Program-made: the position numbers and the translations under genes
The notes under the pieces: generated by a model
What the model saw: the letters and a program-made list of their open reading frames with translations, nothing else
Told to the model about the DNA's origin: nothing
Databases searched by the model: none
Assembly: GCF_014646515.1 (NCBI RefSeq)
Contig: NZ_BMNK01000010.1
Span: forward strand, 1 to 64,000
DNA from: Nonomuraea glycinis
GTDB lineage: Bacteria; Actinomycetota; Actinomycetes; Streptosporangiales; Streptosporangiaceae
Length of the DNA stretch: 64,000 nucleotides
Direction: 5' to 3'
Shown: positions 1-8,558 of the stretch, piece by piece
How positions within the stretch are numbered: the stretch's first letter is position 1
How the letters are laid out: the number at the start of each line of letters is the position of its first letter

Positions 1-17
1 CGGACAATCTTTCAGGT

Positions 18-48
18 AGGGCCCCGACACTTTGGCTGTCGGGGCCTT
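18..48. terminator. Hairpin, terminator-like
   Basis: An 11-bp stem (18-28 with 38-48, including one G-U pair) closes a 9-nt loop. No long T run follows on either strand. It probably ends transcription of a gene left of the window, but that gene is not visible. Confidence 0.5.
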
Positions 49-108
49 ATCTGCATTTCTGGGGAGTTCCAGATGGGTTCCACGTTTGACGTGTGTGGGG
101 CTTGTGGA

Positions 109-150
109 GGGGGTTTTCACGCCTAAGACGGTGTGGGAACCCCCTTTTTT
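109..150 (+). terminator. Rho-independent terminator
   Basis: A 12-bp stem (109-120 with 133-144, two G-U pairs) is followed directly by six T residues at 145-150. This is the classical intrinsic terminator layout on the plus strand. It must serve a gene that ends left of the window or a short transcript within the first 100 bases. Confidence 0.7.
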
Positions 151-163
151 GTTGTGACGAAGC

Positions 164-196
164 AAGGCCCCGGAAGTGACGCACTTCCGGGGCCTT
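164..196 (-). terminator. Terminator hairpin after the glycosidase gene
   Basis: A perfect 15-bp stem (164-178 with 182-196) has a 3-nt loop and lies 25 nt past the stop codon of the minus-strand gene ending at 222. The sequence after it on the minus strand is only moderately T-rich, so it may act on both strands. Confidence 0.65.
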
Positions 197-221
197 GGGC
201 TTGTGGTCGTCGTGGTGAGAC

Positions 222-1700
222 TTACTTGGGCAGTACCAGCAGGGCGTCGCCTACGGGGCGTTCCCGGCCGTCGGAGGGGTGGTTGACCACCTTCTTGCCG
301 ACCACCATGGCGGTGGAGCCGCCGCCGTCCAGGTTGATCGCCTGGGTGGCGCCGAGCCAGCGCATGAACTGGGCCGCCTCGACGAAGTTGGCGCCCACCG
401 TGACCCCCGGCTGGCGGCCGTCGATGGTCGCCAGGATGAGGCTGCCGTTGCGGGTGGTGCCGACCAGGGTGCGGGGGTGACGGCGGAGGATCATGTTCAT
501 GGAGTCGTGGCCATCGAGCTTGGCGGTGATCTTGACCTGTCCGTTCCGTACCAGGCCGACGCCGCCGGCGATCACGTTCAGGTCGGGGGTGAGCTTGAGG
601 GCCCTGTTGGTGCGCAGGTCCGTCAGCTTGGTGTCGACCTTGACCGTCCAGGCCTCCCAGGCGTGCTCGTTCAGCCAGTCGGAGGCCACGCCCGCGCCGT
701 GCAGGACCCGCATGCCCTTGGGCACCGCGGCGCCGGAGGCGCGCAGGGTCACGACCTTGCCGTTGGCGTCGAGGACGACGTCGGAGCCGTCGTTGGCGGG
801 GGTCTTGGCGCCGTATTCCTCGGTGTAGAGGATGAGCTCGTCGGTGCCGGCCATGCGGTTGACGCCGTTCACCGGGAGTCTGGCACCGTCCTGGGAGATC
901 GCGGTGACGGTGGAGCCGAGCTCGGTGATGCGGGCCTTGCGGCCGTTCATGACCACGGCGGAGCGGCCGGGGACGGCCTCGCTGAGCAGTCTGCCGCTGA
1001 CCACGGAGGCGCCGACGGGCTCGCCGCGCAGCTGCTTGGCGGTGTGGATGTTGAAGAAGCCGCCGTTGACGGCGGCGAGGGCGCCACGCGCCTTGGCCAT
1101 CGAGGAGACGGACTCGCGCTTGGCGACGCTGGTGCCGAGGGAGGCGGCGTAGCTGCCGCGGAACGTCCTGGAGTCGATCATCATGACCTTGACGTCCCAG
1201 GGGCCGGTGGTCTGGAGGCCGTCGTCGCCGAGGTAGTCGGTCTTCACCTTCAGGCCGGCCTCTTTGAGCTTCTTGGCCATCTTGTCGGCCTTGGCCTTGT
1301 CCTTGATCGTCCACAGGCCGACCCGCACCATGTACACCTCTTGGGCGGGCGCGTCGGCGACCTGGGGGCGCACCACCTTCTGCAGGCTGGCGACCTCCCC
1401 GGCGGCCTCCACCTCGGCGACCTTGGCCTGGGCGGTCCCCAGCATGCCGTAGTCGCGCCCGCTCGGCATGAGCACCGTCACCGTGTAGCCGTCGGTGGAG
1501 GTGCCCGCCTTCACGTCGTACAGGTCGATGCCCTGGGCCACGGCGGTCACGGTCTTGGTCGGCGCGGGGCGCGCGCCGAGCGGGAACCTGGTCGACGGGA
1601 ACTTGAGCGCCGTCTCCTCCTCGGCGGCGGCGCCTGGCACGGCGGTGGCCGTGAGCGTCGCGGCCATGGCCAGGCCGACGACTAGGGTGCGTCGAGACAT
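222..1700 (-). CDS. Secreted phosphodiester glycosidase (NAGPA family) with SPOR-like repeat
   Basis: The 492-residue protein starts with a Sec signal peptide (residues 1-26, Ala-rich, ending AAAEE). Residues about 115-160 resemble a SPOR repeat (VRVGLWTIKDKAKADKMAKK), which in other proteins binds denuded peptidoglycan. The C-terminal half is a NAGPA/DUF2233 phosphodiester glycosidase domain, shown by AVNGGFF near the middle, RHPRTLVG and the signature NLDGGGSTAM near the end. Family members hydrolyse N-acetylglucosamine-1-phosphodiesters or related glycosyl phosphodiesters. Combined with SPOR and secretion, a cell-wall role is likely, but the substrate is inferred. It is a single-gene unit with its own terminator hairpin at 164-196. 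The ATG start directly precedes the signal peptide. Confidence 0.85.
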   Translation of the reverse strand: MSRRTLVVGLAMAATLTATAVPGAAAEEETALKFPSTRFPLGARPAPTKTVTAVAQGIDLYDVKAGTSTDGYTVTVLMPSGRDYGMLGTAQAKVAEVEAAGEVASLQKVVRPQVADAPAQEVYMVRVGLWTIKDKAKADKMAKKLKEAGLKVKTDYLGDDGLQTTGPWDVKVMMIDSRTFRGSYAASLGTSVAKRESVSSMAKARGALAAVNGGFFNIHTAKQLRGEPVGASVVSGRLLSEAVPGRSAVVMNGRKARITELGSTVTAISQDGARLPVNGVNRMAGTDELILYTEEYGAKTPANDGSDVVLDANGKVVTLRASGAAVPKGMRVLHGAGVASDWLNEHAWEAWTVKVDTKLTDLRTNRALKLTPDLNVIAGGVGLVRNGQVKITAKLDGHDSMNMILRRHPRTLVGTTRNGSLILATIDGRQPGVTVGANFVEAAQFMRWLGATQAINLDGGGSTAMVVGKKVVNHPSDGRERPVGDALLVLPK

Positions 1701-1860
1701 GAAGACTCCAAGAGGGCGGCAGAGAACAGACCGGCCCTATCCTGACGAGATCAAGGTCGCTAACGCAGCGAAACACGCTAATCGGCCGGAGTGGTTACGA
1801 GATCGACACACGGTTGCGGTGCTGCCTTTGGGAATTGGCCGAGAAACGGCGTTCCGCACC

Positions 1861-1999
1861 TAGAATGGGATTCATGAAGCGCATGTGCATGTGGTGGTGG
1901 CCGAGAGACGGCCGCTGACTTTCACCTGCACGGGCCGTCCTCGGGGCGGCCACGCGCGTGGGTTCCTCAGGACGGGCATGACCTGAGGAGGGACTCGAC
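1861..1999 (+). promoter_or_regulatory. trpS leader: promoter, Trp-rich leader peptide and alternative hairpins
   Basis: A TAGAAT -10 box (1861-1866) would start transcription at about 1873, so the leader peptide at 1874 would be leaderless. After the leader come competing stems: GGCCG 1899-1903 with CGGCC 1909-1913; an 8-bp stem 1933-1940 with 1944-1951; and a 7-bp stem 1965-1971 with 1982-1988. The last stem buries the GAGGAGG Shine-Dalgarno of trpS. The repeated GGCCG/CGGCC blocks (1899, 1910, 1933, 1947) allow mutually exclusive folds. This is the layout of ribosome-mediated attenuation, induced when the ribosome stalls at the Trp codons. Whether control is transcriptional or through the sequestered ribosome site cannot be told from sequence. 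Confidence 0.75.
1874..1918 (+). CDS. Trp leader peptide (14 residues, three consecutive Trp)
   Basis: The frame reads M-K-R-M-C-M-W-W-W-P-R-D-G-R followed by TGA. Three adjacent Trp codons in a 14-residue peptide directly before a tryptophanyl-tRNA synthetase are the hallmark of an attenuation leader. The ATG sits about one base after the predicted transcription start and has no Shine-Dalgarno, so it is probably translated as a leaderless mRNA. The first hairpin begins in the third Trp codon and Pro codon, placing a stalled ribosome exactly over its 5' arm. Confidence 0.8.
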   Translation: MKRMCMWWWPRDGR

Positions 2000-2962
2000 A
2001 TGCAGCACATCGTTCTCACCGGAGACCGCCCGACCGGGCCGCTCCATCTCGGCCACTATTTCGGCTCGCTGGCCAACCGGGTCGCGTTGCAGGACACGTA
2101 CCCGATGTATGTCCTTATCGCTGACTATCAGGTGATAACGGATAGGGATCGGCCGGGGGACATTCAGCGGAACGTCACGGGGCTGCTCCTGGACTATCTG
2201 GCCGTCGGGCTCGACCCGGCGAAGGTGACGATCTTCCGGCACAGTGCGATCCCGGAGCTCAACCAGCTCATGCTGCCGTTCCTGAGCCTGGTGTCGGTGG
2301 CCGAGCTGAGCCGTAACCCGACCGTCAAAGACGAGATCGCGCACAGCAGCCAGCGGGCGGTCAACGGGCTGATGTTCACCTATCCGGTGCACCAGGCGGC
2401 CGACATCCTGTTCTGCAAGGGCACGCTGGTGCCGGTCGGCAGGGACCAGCTCCCGCATGTGGAGATGACCCGGCTGGTGGCGCGGCGCTTCAACGAGCGC
2501 TACGGCGAGGTCTTCCCGGAGCCGGAGGCGATGTTGAGCGACGGCTCGCTGGTCAAGGGGCTCGACGGCGGCAAGATGAGCAAGAGCAGGGGCAACGCGA
2601 TCCCGCTGTCGGCCGGCGAGGACGAGACGGCGGCCCTCATCCGCAAGGCGCGCACCGACTCCGAGCGCCTGATCACCTTCGACGAGCAGGCCCGCCCAGA
2701 GGTGGCCAATCTGCTCACGCTGGCGTCGCTGTGTCTCGGCCGCCCGCCGCGGGAGCTCGCCGACGAGATCGGGTACGGCGGGGCCGCGGCGCTGAAGCGG
2801 CTGGTCACGGATGCGGTCAACGACTTTCTGCGCCCGATCAGGCGGCGCCGGCGCGAGCATACGGAGGAGGAGGTGCACGCGGCGCTGGCCGAGGGGAACC
2901 GGCGGGCTCGTGAGCGGGCGATCACGACGCTCGACGAGGTGCGGGCCGCCATGAAGTTCTAG
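2000..2962 (+). CDS. trpS: Tryptophanyl-tRNA synthetase, probably the inducible auxiliary type
   Basis: A class I aminoacyl-tRNA synthetase of 320 residues that charges tRNA-Trp. The HIGH-type motif is HLGH at residues 16-19 (GDRPTGPLHLGHY) and KMSKS lies at 192-196. The length is normal for bacterial TrpRS. The ATG follows a GAGGAGG ribosome site held in a hairpin, and the gene lies behind a Trp-codon leader peptide. From published work on Streptomyces, some actinomycetes carry two TrpRS genes, of which one is an indolmycin-resistant auxiliary enzyme induced by ribosome-mediated attenuation. The leader here makes this the likely auxiliary copy, which is inference. The 3' end overlaps the convergent PucR gene by 4 nt. 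Confidence 0.92.
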   Translation: MQHIVLTGDRPTGPLHLGHYFGSLANRVALQDTYPMYVLIADYQVITDRDRPGDIQRNVTGLLLDYLAVGLDPAKVTIFRHSAIPELNQLMLPFLSLVSVAELSRNPTVKDEIAHSSQRAVNGLMFTYPVHQAADILFCKGTLVPVGRDQLPHVEMTRLVARRFNERYGEVFPEPEAMLSDGSLVKGLDGGKMSKSRGNAIPLSAGEDETAALIRKARTDSERLITFDEQARPEVANLLTLASLCLGRPPRELADEIGYGGAAALKRLVTDAVNDFLRPIRRRRREHTEEEVHAALAEGNRRARERAITTLDEVRAAMKF

Positions 2963-4578
2963 CGGCTGCTCTCCCGGCGGAAGGACTCCAGGGCCAGCAG
3001 TGCCACGTGCAGCGACAGGCAGGACTCGACGTCGTCCAGATCGGTGTCGAGGATGCGTTCGAGGCGGCGCAGGCGGTCGTAGAAGGCGGGCCTCGACAGG
3101 TGCGCCTTCTGGGCCGCCACCGCCTTGTTGCGGCCGGCGTCCAGATAGATGCGCAGGATGCGGGTCAGGTCGCCGCCGCGCTGCGCGTCGTGCGCCAGCA
3201 GTGCGCCCAGCTCCCGCTCGGCGAAGGTCTGCAGCCTGGCGTCGTCGCGCAGCAGGTGCAGCAGTCCGCGCAGGCGCAGGTCGGGCAGGCGGTAGTAGGG
3301 TCTGCCGTCCGGCTGGCGGACCGCCACGTCGGCCACCTGCTCCGCCTCCAGGAAGCTGCGCCGTACGTCTCTGATGGACTCGACCATGGAGCCGGCGGCC
3401 AGCACGAACGCGGCGCCGGGCTTCCACAACGCGCGCAGGCGCTCGGAGAGCGCGGTCAGCGCCGGCTCGGGGCTGGTGCGGGGCGGCAGCGGCAGCAGGA
3501 CGCCGACCCGGTCCTGGTCAAGCGCGCCCACCAGGGCGGGCAGCCGGGCGTCGCGGCAGGCGGCGGCGGTCGCCTCGGCCAGCTCGCCGAGCTCGGCCTG
3601 CCCGTCGAGCGCCTGGTCGAGGGGGTCGGTGGGGCGGATGACGACGCTGACCAGCTTGCGGCCGGTGAGCGGCACGCCGACCGCTCTGGCGCGGGCGGCG
3701 GCCTCGTCGGGGTCGGCGTAGGCGTGGGTGAGGATGCCGGTGATGATCGTGCCGTGTGCCTGGCGCTCCAGGGACTCCTGGTGCCGCTCCAGCAGGCGGC
3801 CGAGGGCGAGCGTGGTCGCGGCGCGCTCGGCCAGCACCAGGTCGCGGGGCGAGGGCTTGGCGTCGCAGAGCAGGATCAGCCTGCCCCAGTCCTGACCGCG
3901 GGCGCCGACGGTGGTGACCAGCCAGCCGGACGCGGCGTCGTAGGCGGTGCGCTCCGCCGGGGCCACCGCGCGCGACCTGCTCTCCCAGCCGGCCAGCAGC
4001 GTGCCGGTGTCGCGGCCGGCCGACTCGCAGGCCAGCACCTGGTGGGCGAGGTTCTCCAGCAGCACCGGGCGGCCGGACAGCCTGGACACCTGGGCCAGCA
4101 CCTCCGCCGGTGACGCGCCCTCGACCGACAGCTCGGTGAACACCTCGTGCAGCTGCTCCGACGCGCGCAGCTCCTCGAGCTGGATGTCGATGATCCGGGC
4201 GTGCACGGCCTCGGTGATCTGCACGAACGGGGTCTCGCGGGTCAGCACGATCAGCGGCAGGCCGTGCTCCTCGGCGGATTTGACCACCTCGGCGGGCAGC
4301 TCGCGGACGAACCTGCGGCCCAGCTCGACGATCAGCCCGGAGGCGCCGACGGAGGAGAGCTCGGCGATGTAGTCGGTGAGCTTGCCCGGATCGGCGGGCA
4401 GGGCGACGCCCGTGGTGAGCACCAGCTCGCCGCCGCGCAGCAGCTGGGCGATGTCGGCGATCTCGCCGACGTGCACCCACCGCACCTTGGTGTCGAGCCG
4501 GTCCGCGCCCGCGACGACGCGCGGGTTACCCCGGCGAACGCTTTCCAAAACGAGGATGTCGGCGATGGTGGGCAGCAC
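2959..4578 (-). CDS. PucR-family transcriptional regulator
   Basis: At 539 residues it has the usual PucR architecture. The N-terminal purine-catabolism-regulator domain (about 1-125) begins MLPTIADILVLESVRRGNPRV and contains the GELVLTTG motif. A central GGDEF-like region follows, and the C-terminal PucR helix-turn-helix (about 470-535) carries RILRIYLDAGRNKAVAA and LSRPAFYDRLRRL. Such proteins activate catabolic genes in response to a metabolite. It is the last gene of a minus-strand run TetR, acyl-CoA synthetase, PucR, 65 nt behind the synthetase. It may therefore control the synthetase or a purine/amine pathway elsewhere. The target is unknown. Confidence 0.88.
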   Translation of the reverse strand: MLPTIADILVLESVRRGNPRVVAGADRLDTKVRWVHVGEIADIAQLLRGGELVLTTGVALPADPGKLTDYIAELSSVGASGLIVELGRRFVRELPAEVVKSAEEHGLPLIVLTRETPFVQITEAVHARIIDIQLEELRASEQLHEVFTELSVEGASPAEVLAQVSRLSGRPVLLENLAHQVLACESAGRDTGTLLAGWESRSRAVAPAERTAYDAASGWLVTTVGARGQDWGRLILLCDAKPSPRDLVLAERAATTLALGRLLERHQESLERQAHGTIITGILTHAYADPDEAAARARAVGVPLTGRKLVSVVIRPTDPLDQALDGQAELGELAEATAAACRDARLPALVGALDQDRVGVLLPLPPRTSPEPALTALSERLRALWKPGAAFVLAAGSMVESIRDVRRSFLEAEQVADVAVRQPDGRPYYRLPDLRLRGLLHLLRDDARLQTFAERELGALLAHDAQRGGDLTRILRIYLDAGRNKAVAAQKAHLSRPAFYDRLRRLERILDTDLDDVESCLSLHVALLALESFRRESSR

Positions 4579-4643
4579 AGGGGCGAGCCTATCCGATCAT
4601 TTTGTAAGAACGGGGTGAGGCCGACTGACAGAGTGCAAGCGGA

Positions 4644-6263
4644 TCACTTCAAAAGGTCCTCCTCCCGGTACTCGCGCCCGGTCGGCTGGTCGCGGAGCTG
4701 CCCGCGCCGGATCTTGCCGGAGATCGTCTTGGGCAGCTCGCCGAACTCCAGCCTGCGCAGCCGCTTGAAGGGCGCCAGCTCGCGCCGCGAGTGCTCGAAG
4801 ATCGACCGTGCCGTCGCCTCGCCGGGCTCGAACCCGGGCGCGAGCGTCACATACGCCTTGGGTACGGCCAGTCGCAGCGGATCGGGGTCGGGCACCACGG
4901 CCGCCTCCGCCACGGCCTCGTGCTCCAGCAGCACGCTCTCCAGCTCGAACGGCGAGATGCGATAGTCGGAGGCCTTGAAGACGTCGTCGGTCCTGCCCAC
5001 ATAGGTGATGTAGCCGTCGGCGTCCCGGGAGGCGACGTCTCCCGTGTGATAATGCCCGTCCCTCATCGCTTCACCCGATCCAGCGATATATCCGGACATG
5101 AGGCCCATGGGGCGGGGGTCGAGCGGCAGGCAGATCTCGCCGTCGTCACCAGGTTCGCCGGTCTCCACGTCCAGCAGTACCACCTCGTAGCCCGGCAGCG
5201 GCTTGCCCATCGAGCCGGGCCGGACCGGCTCGCCGGGCACGTTGCCGATCTGGGCGGTGGTCTCGGTCTGACCGTAGCCGTCCCTGATCGTGAGGCCCCA
5301 CGCCTTGGCCACCTGGTCGATGATCTCCGGATTGAGCGGCTCGCCGGCGGCCACGGCGGTGCGCAGCGGCAGCTTCCAGGAGGCCAGGTCCTCTTGGATG
5401 AGCATCCGCCACACGGTCGGCGGCGCGCAGAAGGTCGTCACCCGCTCGTCGCGCAGCACCCGCAGCAGCTCGGTCGCCGAGAAGCGCTGGTAGTCGTGGA
5501 TGAGCACGGTGGCGCCGGCGTTCCAGGGCGCGAAGACGTTGCTCCAGGCGTGCTTGGCCCAGCCGGGGGAGGATACGTTGAGATGCACGTCGCCGGGCCG
5601 CAGGCCGATCCAGAACATGGTGGACAGGTGCCCCACCGGATAGGAGGCGTGGGTGTGCTCCACCAGCTTGGGCGCCGAGGTGGTGCCCGAGGTGAAGTAG
5701 AGCAGCAGCGTGTCGCCCGCCCGGGTGGGACCGTCGGGGACGAAGTGCTCGGCCGCGCGCGTGCTGTCGTGGTAGGACAGCCATCCGTAGGCGTCGCCGA
5801 CCGCGATGCGGGTGTACGGCCCGCCGCCGAACCTGCTCGCGTCCGCGGCGTTCGCGATCACATGGGAGACGCCGCCGCGCTCGATCCGCTCGGTGATGTC
5901 CTTGGCCGTCAGCAGCGTCGTGGCCGGGATGATCACCGCGCCGAGTTTCATGGCGGCCAGCAGCGACTCCCACAGCTCGGCCTGGTTGCCCAGCATGAGC
6001 AGGACCCGGTCACCGCGCCTGACGCCCTGCTCGTGCAGCCAGTTGGCCACCCGGTTGGAGCGGACGGACAACTCGGCGAAGGTGTAGGCGACCTTGCCGG
6101 GGATCTTGAGCGCGATCGCGTCGGGCGTCTCGGCGGCCAGCACCTCGTCGAACCAGTCGAGCGCCCAGTTGAACTCGGCCGGCTCGGGCCAGCGGAAGTC
6201 GCTGCGGGCGGTGTCGTAGTCGGCGTGGAGCAGGAAGTCGCGGGCCGCACGGAAATCGCTCAT
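4644..6263 (-). CDS. AMP-forming acyl-CoA synthetase
   Basis: A 539-residue member of the ANL superfamily that activates a carboxylic acid with ATP and CoA. The phosphate-binding loop TSGTTSAPK is at 191-199, followed by YGQTETT, YHTGDVA and the C-terminal hinge GRTDDVFKASDYRISPFE. PKTISGKIRR carries the catalytic Lys near the end. The WAKHAWSNVFAPWN segment and overall length resemble medium-chain or acetyl-CoA-synthetase-like (ACSM-type) enzymes; the acid used cannot be named. The start lies 13 nt after the TetR stop, so the two are cotranscribed, with the PucR gene downstream. Confidence 0.88.
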   Translation of the reverse strand: MSDFRAARDFLLHADYDTARSDFRWPEPAEFNWALDWFDEVLAAETPDAIALKIPGKVAYTFAELSVRSNRVANWLHEQGVRRGDRVLLMLGNQAELWESLLAAMKLGAVIIPATTLLTAKDITERIERGGVSHVIANAADASRFGGGPYTRIAVGDAYGWLSYHDSTRAAEHFVPDGPTRAGDTLLLYFTSGTTSAPKLVEHTHASYPVGHLSTMFWIGLRPGDVHLNVSSPGWAKHAWSNVFAPWNAGATVLIHDYQRFSATELLRVLRDERVTTFCAPPTVWRMLIQEDLASWKLPLRTAVAAGEPLNPEIIDQVAKAWGLTIRDGYGQTETTAQIGNVPGEPVRPGSMGKPLPGYEVVLLDVETGEPGDDGEICLPLDPRPMGLMSGYIAGSGEAMRDGHYHTGDVASRDADGYITYVGRTDDVFKASDYRISPFELESVLLEHEAVAEAAVVPDPDPLRLAVPKAYVTLAPGFEPGEATARSIFEHSRRELAPFKRLRRLEFGELPKTISGKIRRGQLRDQPTGREYREEDLLK

Positions 6264-6276
6264 GCTCCGGATCCTG

Positions 6277-6978
6277 CTACGTCACCAGCCGAGCCTCAAG
6301 GCCATCGAGCACCGCGCCGAGCCCGAAACTGAAGGCCATCTCACGCACCTGGTCCGGATCGAGGTCCCAGGAATTGTGGATGCTCTCGGTCAGCTCGGGA
6401 ATGCCGGCCGTGGCCTTGGTGACGGCCTCGCGCATGGTGTCGGGGTCGTAGCCGCCGTCGGCCTTCGACTTGTTCCAGGCGAGCTCCGGGATGGTCATGC
6501 CGAAGACGTAGGCGGTGAGGGTCGTGTTGGCGTAGTCGATCTCCAGGCCGGCGAATCCGGCGAGCTTGAAGGTCCTGCGCAGGACGGCGGCGAAGGCCAG
6601 AGCGTTGGGGCCGAGTGACGGCATGCGGCCGATGAGCTCGCCCGACCAGGGGTGGCGCAGGATCAGCCGGCGCATGCCGTGGGCGGCGGCCGCGACGGTC
6701 TGCTGCCAGGTCTGCGCGGTGGGCTCCGGGAGCGTGATCTCGCCCCAGAAGTCGTCGTAGGCCAGCTCCAGCAGCTCGTCCTTGTTGGCGACGTACCAGT
6801 AGATGCTCGTGGCGCCGGTGCCGAGGCGGGCGCCGAGTTTGCGCATGCTGAGCCCTTCGAGGCCCTCGGCGTCGAGCAGCTCGACGGCCGCCCTGACGAT
6901 CTCGTCGCGGCTTCGGCCGGGGCTCTTGGCAGGGCGCGGGTCCCGCGTCCAGACGGAGGTGAACTGCTTGCCGGTCAC
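6277..6978 (-). CDS. TetR/AcrR-family regulator divergent from the MFS exporter
   Basis: The N-terminal helix-turn-helix reads LSMRKLGARLGTGATSIYWYVANKDELLELAYDDF, typical of the TetR group that controls drug exporters. The C-terminal ligand domain ends ALDGLEARLVT-like. The frame stays open further upstream, but that stretch runs through the operator into the neighbouring gene, so the GTG at 6978 (233 residues, GGAGAG just upstream) is the more likely start. A second GTG at 7005 is possible. The operator at 6999-7054 lies between this gene and the exporter, which strongly suggests autoregulation and repression of the exporter. It is cotranscribed with the acyl-CoA synthetase downstream. Confidence 0.85.
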   Translation of the reverse strand: MTGKQFTSVWTRDPRPAKSPGRSRDEIVRAAVELLDAEGLEGLSMRKLGARLGTGATSIYWYVANKDELLELAYDDFWGEITLPEPTAQTWQQTVAAAAHGMRRLILRHPWSGELIGRMPSLGPNALAFAAVLRRTFKLAGFAGLEIDYANTTLTAYVFGMTIPELAWNKSKADGGYDPDTMREAVTKATAGIPELTESIHNSWDLDPDQVREMAFSFGLGAVLDGLEARLVT

Positions 6979-6998
6979 CTCTCCAGGATAAAGGCAGT

Positions 6999-7054
6999 CG
7001 CACACCGTACGAGGTTTGTCGTACAGTGTGCGAGTGGAATCGAACACTGTACGA
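6999..7054. promoter_or_regulatory. TetR operator: three half-sites in the TetR/MFS intergenic region
   Basis: Half-site A (6999-7012) and half-site B (7019-7032, inverted) form a 14-bp inverted repeat with one mismatch and a 6-nt spacer. Half-site C (7041-7054) repeats A and pairs with B as an 11-bp perfect inverted repeat (7019-7029 with 7044-7054). The shared core is ACACTGTACGA. Half-site C lies inside the first codons of the exporter gene, so binding could block both promoters. Confidence 0.8.
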
Positions 7055-8491
7055 GATCCCCGTCGATGGTGGATACTCGGCGTCCTGTGCCTCGCACTGC
7101 TGGTCCTGTCCGTGGACGGCACAGTGCTCAACCTGGCGATCCCTTCGCTGATCAGCGAACTGGGGGCGTCCTTCTCCGAGATCCAGTGGATGCTGGACTC
7201 CTACGTGCTGGCCTTCGCCGGGCTGCTGCTCACGGCGGGCAGTCTGTCGGACCGCTACGGCCGCAGGCTCTTTCTCATCATCGGCCTGGTGCTGTTCGGT
7301 GGCGCGTCGCTGCTGGCGGTGTTCGTCACCGAGCCGTGGCAGCTCATCGGCGCCCGCGCGCTGATGGGCGTCGGCGGGGCGATCATGATGCCCTCGACGC
7401 TGTCCATCCTGATGACCGTCTTCGACGAGGAGGAACGCCGTAAGGCGATGGCCGTCTGGGGCGGGGTGGCGATGATCAGCGTGATCCTCGGGCCCACGCT
7501 GGGCGGCTTCCTGCTGGAGCACTACTGGTGGGGCTCGGTCTTCCTGCTGAACATCCCCATTGTGCTGATCGCGATCGTGGCCGCCGTGGTGCTGATGCCG
7601 GAGACGCGCAGCGCCGGGCGCAAACTCGACCCGGTGGGCGTGGTGCTGTCCATCGTCGGGCTGACCGCCGCCGTCTATGTGATCATCGAGCGGGTTTTCG
7701 ACCCGGTGATCATCGTGGTCGCGGTGGTGGCGCTCACCGCCTTCGTGCTCTGGGAGCGCCGGCAGGAGCATCCGATGCTGCCGCTCCAGCTCTTCAGGAA
7801 CCGCAACTTCAGCGGGGCCTCGTTCGCCATCCTGCTGATGTCGTTCGGGGCCGGGGCCGTGATGCTCATGCTGACCCAGTATCTGCAGTTCGTCCTCGGG
7901 TACGGCGAGATGCGCGCCGGGCTGGCGCTGCTGCCGTACGCGGTGGCGGCGGCCATCTTCAACGGCCTCGGCGCCGGGCTGGGCCAGAAGATCAGCAACC
8001 GGACCCTGATCGCGGCGGGTCTGCTCGTCATGGCCGGCGGTTTCGCCGTCATGGCGACGACCACCGGTTACCTGTCGCTGCTCGTCGGCCTCGTGGTCAT
8101 GGGCGTGGGCGGCGGGCTCGCCGGTCCCTCGGCCTACGCCTCGCTGATGAACGCGATCCCGCTGGAGTACGCGGGGGTCGGCTCGGCCATGAACGACACC
8201 GTGCAGCAGGTCGGGCTCGCCATGAGCATCGCCGTCCTGGGCAGCGTGCTGGCCGGGGTCTTCACCGCCGCCATGCCCGAGAGCGCTCCCGAGGCGGCCA
8301 GGGAGTCGATCGGCGTGGCGATCAACATGCCCGCCCTGGTGGCGCAGGCCAAGGCGGCCTTCACCGACGCGGTGCACCTCGGGGCCTGGGTGGGGGCCGG
8401 GTTCTGCGTGGCCGCGGCGCTGCTCGCGTTCGTCGTCATCCGGCCCGCCGCTCCTGCCGCCGCCACCACCCCTGAGCCCGTCGGCGTCTGA
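7034..8491 (+). CDS. MFS drug exporter, DHA2 (14-TM, EmrB/QacA) family
   Basis: A 485-residue proton-coupled exporter of the 14-helix DHA2 family. It has the early motif VDGTVLNLAIPSL (helix 1), LSDRYGRRL (motif A between helices 2 and 3), and a series of hydrophobic segments through the C-terminal FCVAAALLAFVVI. The GTG at 7034 gives the protein start VESNTVRDPRRWW just before helix 1; a TTG at 7016 would lie inside the operator. The divergent TetR gene and the operator at 6999-7054 indicate substrate-induced expression. The exported compound is unknown. Confidence 0.9.
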   Translation: MESNTVRDPRRWWILGVLCLALLVLSVDGTVLNLAIPSLISELGASFSEIQWMLDSYVLAFAGLLLTAGSLSDRYGRRLFLIIGLVLFGGASLLAVFVTEPWQLIGARALMGVGGAIMMPSTLSILMTVFDEEERRKAMAVWGGVAMISVILGPTLGGFLLEHYWWGSVFLLNIPIVLIAIVAAVVLMPETRSAGRKLDPVGVVLSIVGLTAAVYVIIERVFDPVIIVVAVVALTAFVLWERRQEHPMLPLQLFRNRNFSGASFAILLMSFGAGAVMLMLTQYLQFVLGYGEMRAGLALLPYAVAAAIFNGLGAGLGQKISNRTLIAAGLLVMAGGFAVMATTTGYLSLLVGLVVMGVGGGLAGPSAYASLMNAIPLEYAGVGSAMNDTVQQVGLAMSIAVLGSVLAGVFTAAMPESAPEAARESIGVAINMPALVAQAKAAFTDAVHLGAWVGAGFCVAAALLAFVVIRPAAPAAATTPEPVGV

Positions 8492-8516
8492 CGGCACCGG
8501 CCGGTGAAGGCGGGCC

Positions 8517-8558
8517 GGTGGACACGGCCTGGTGGACACGGGTCAGCGGACACGGGGC
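8517..8558. repeat. 14-bp direct tandem repeat, three units
   Basis: Units of the form GGTGGACACGG begin at 8517, 8531 and 8545, an exact 14-bp period. The array lies between the stop of the exporter (8491) and the stop of the oxidase-like gene (8543) and overlaps the latter's last codons. Confidence 0.7.
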
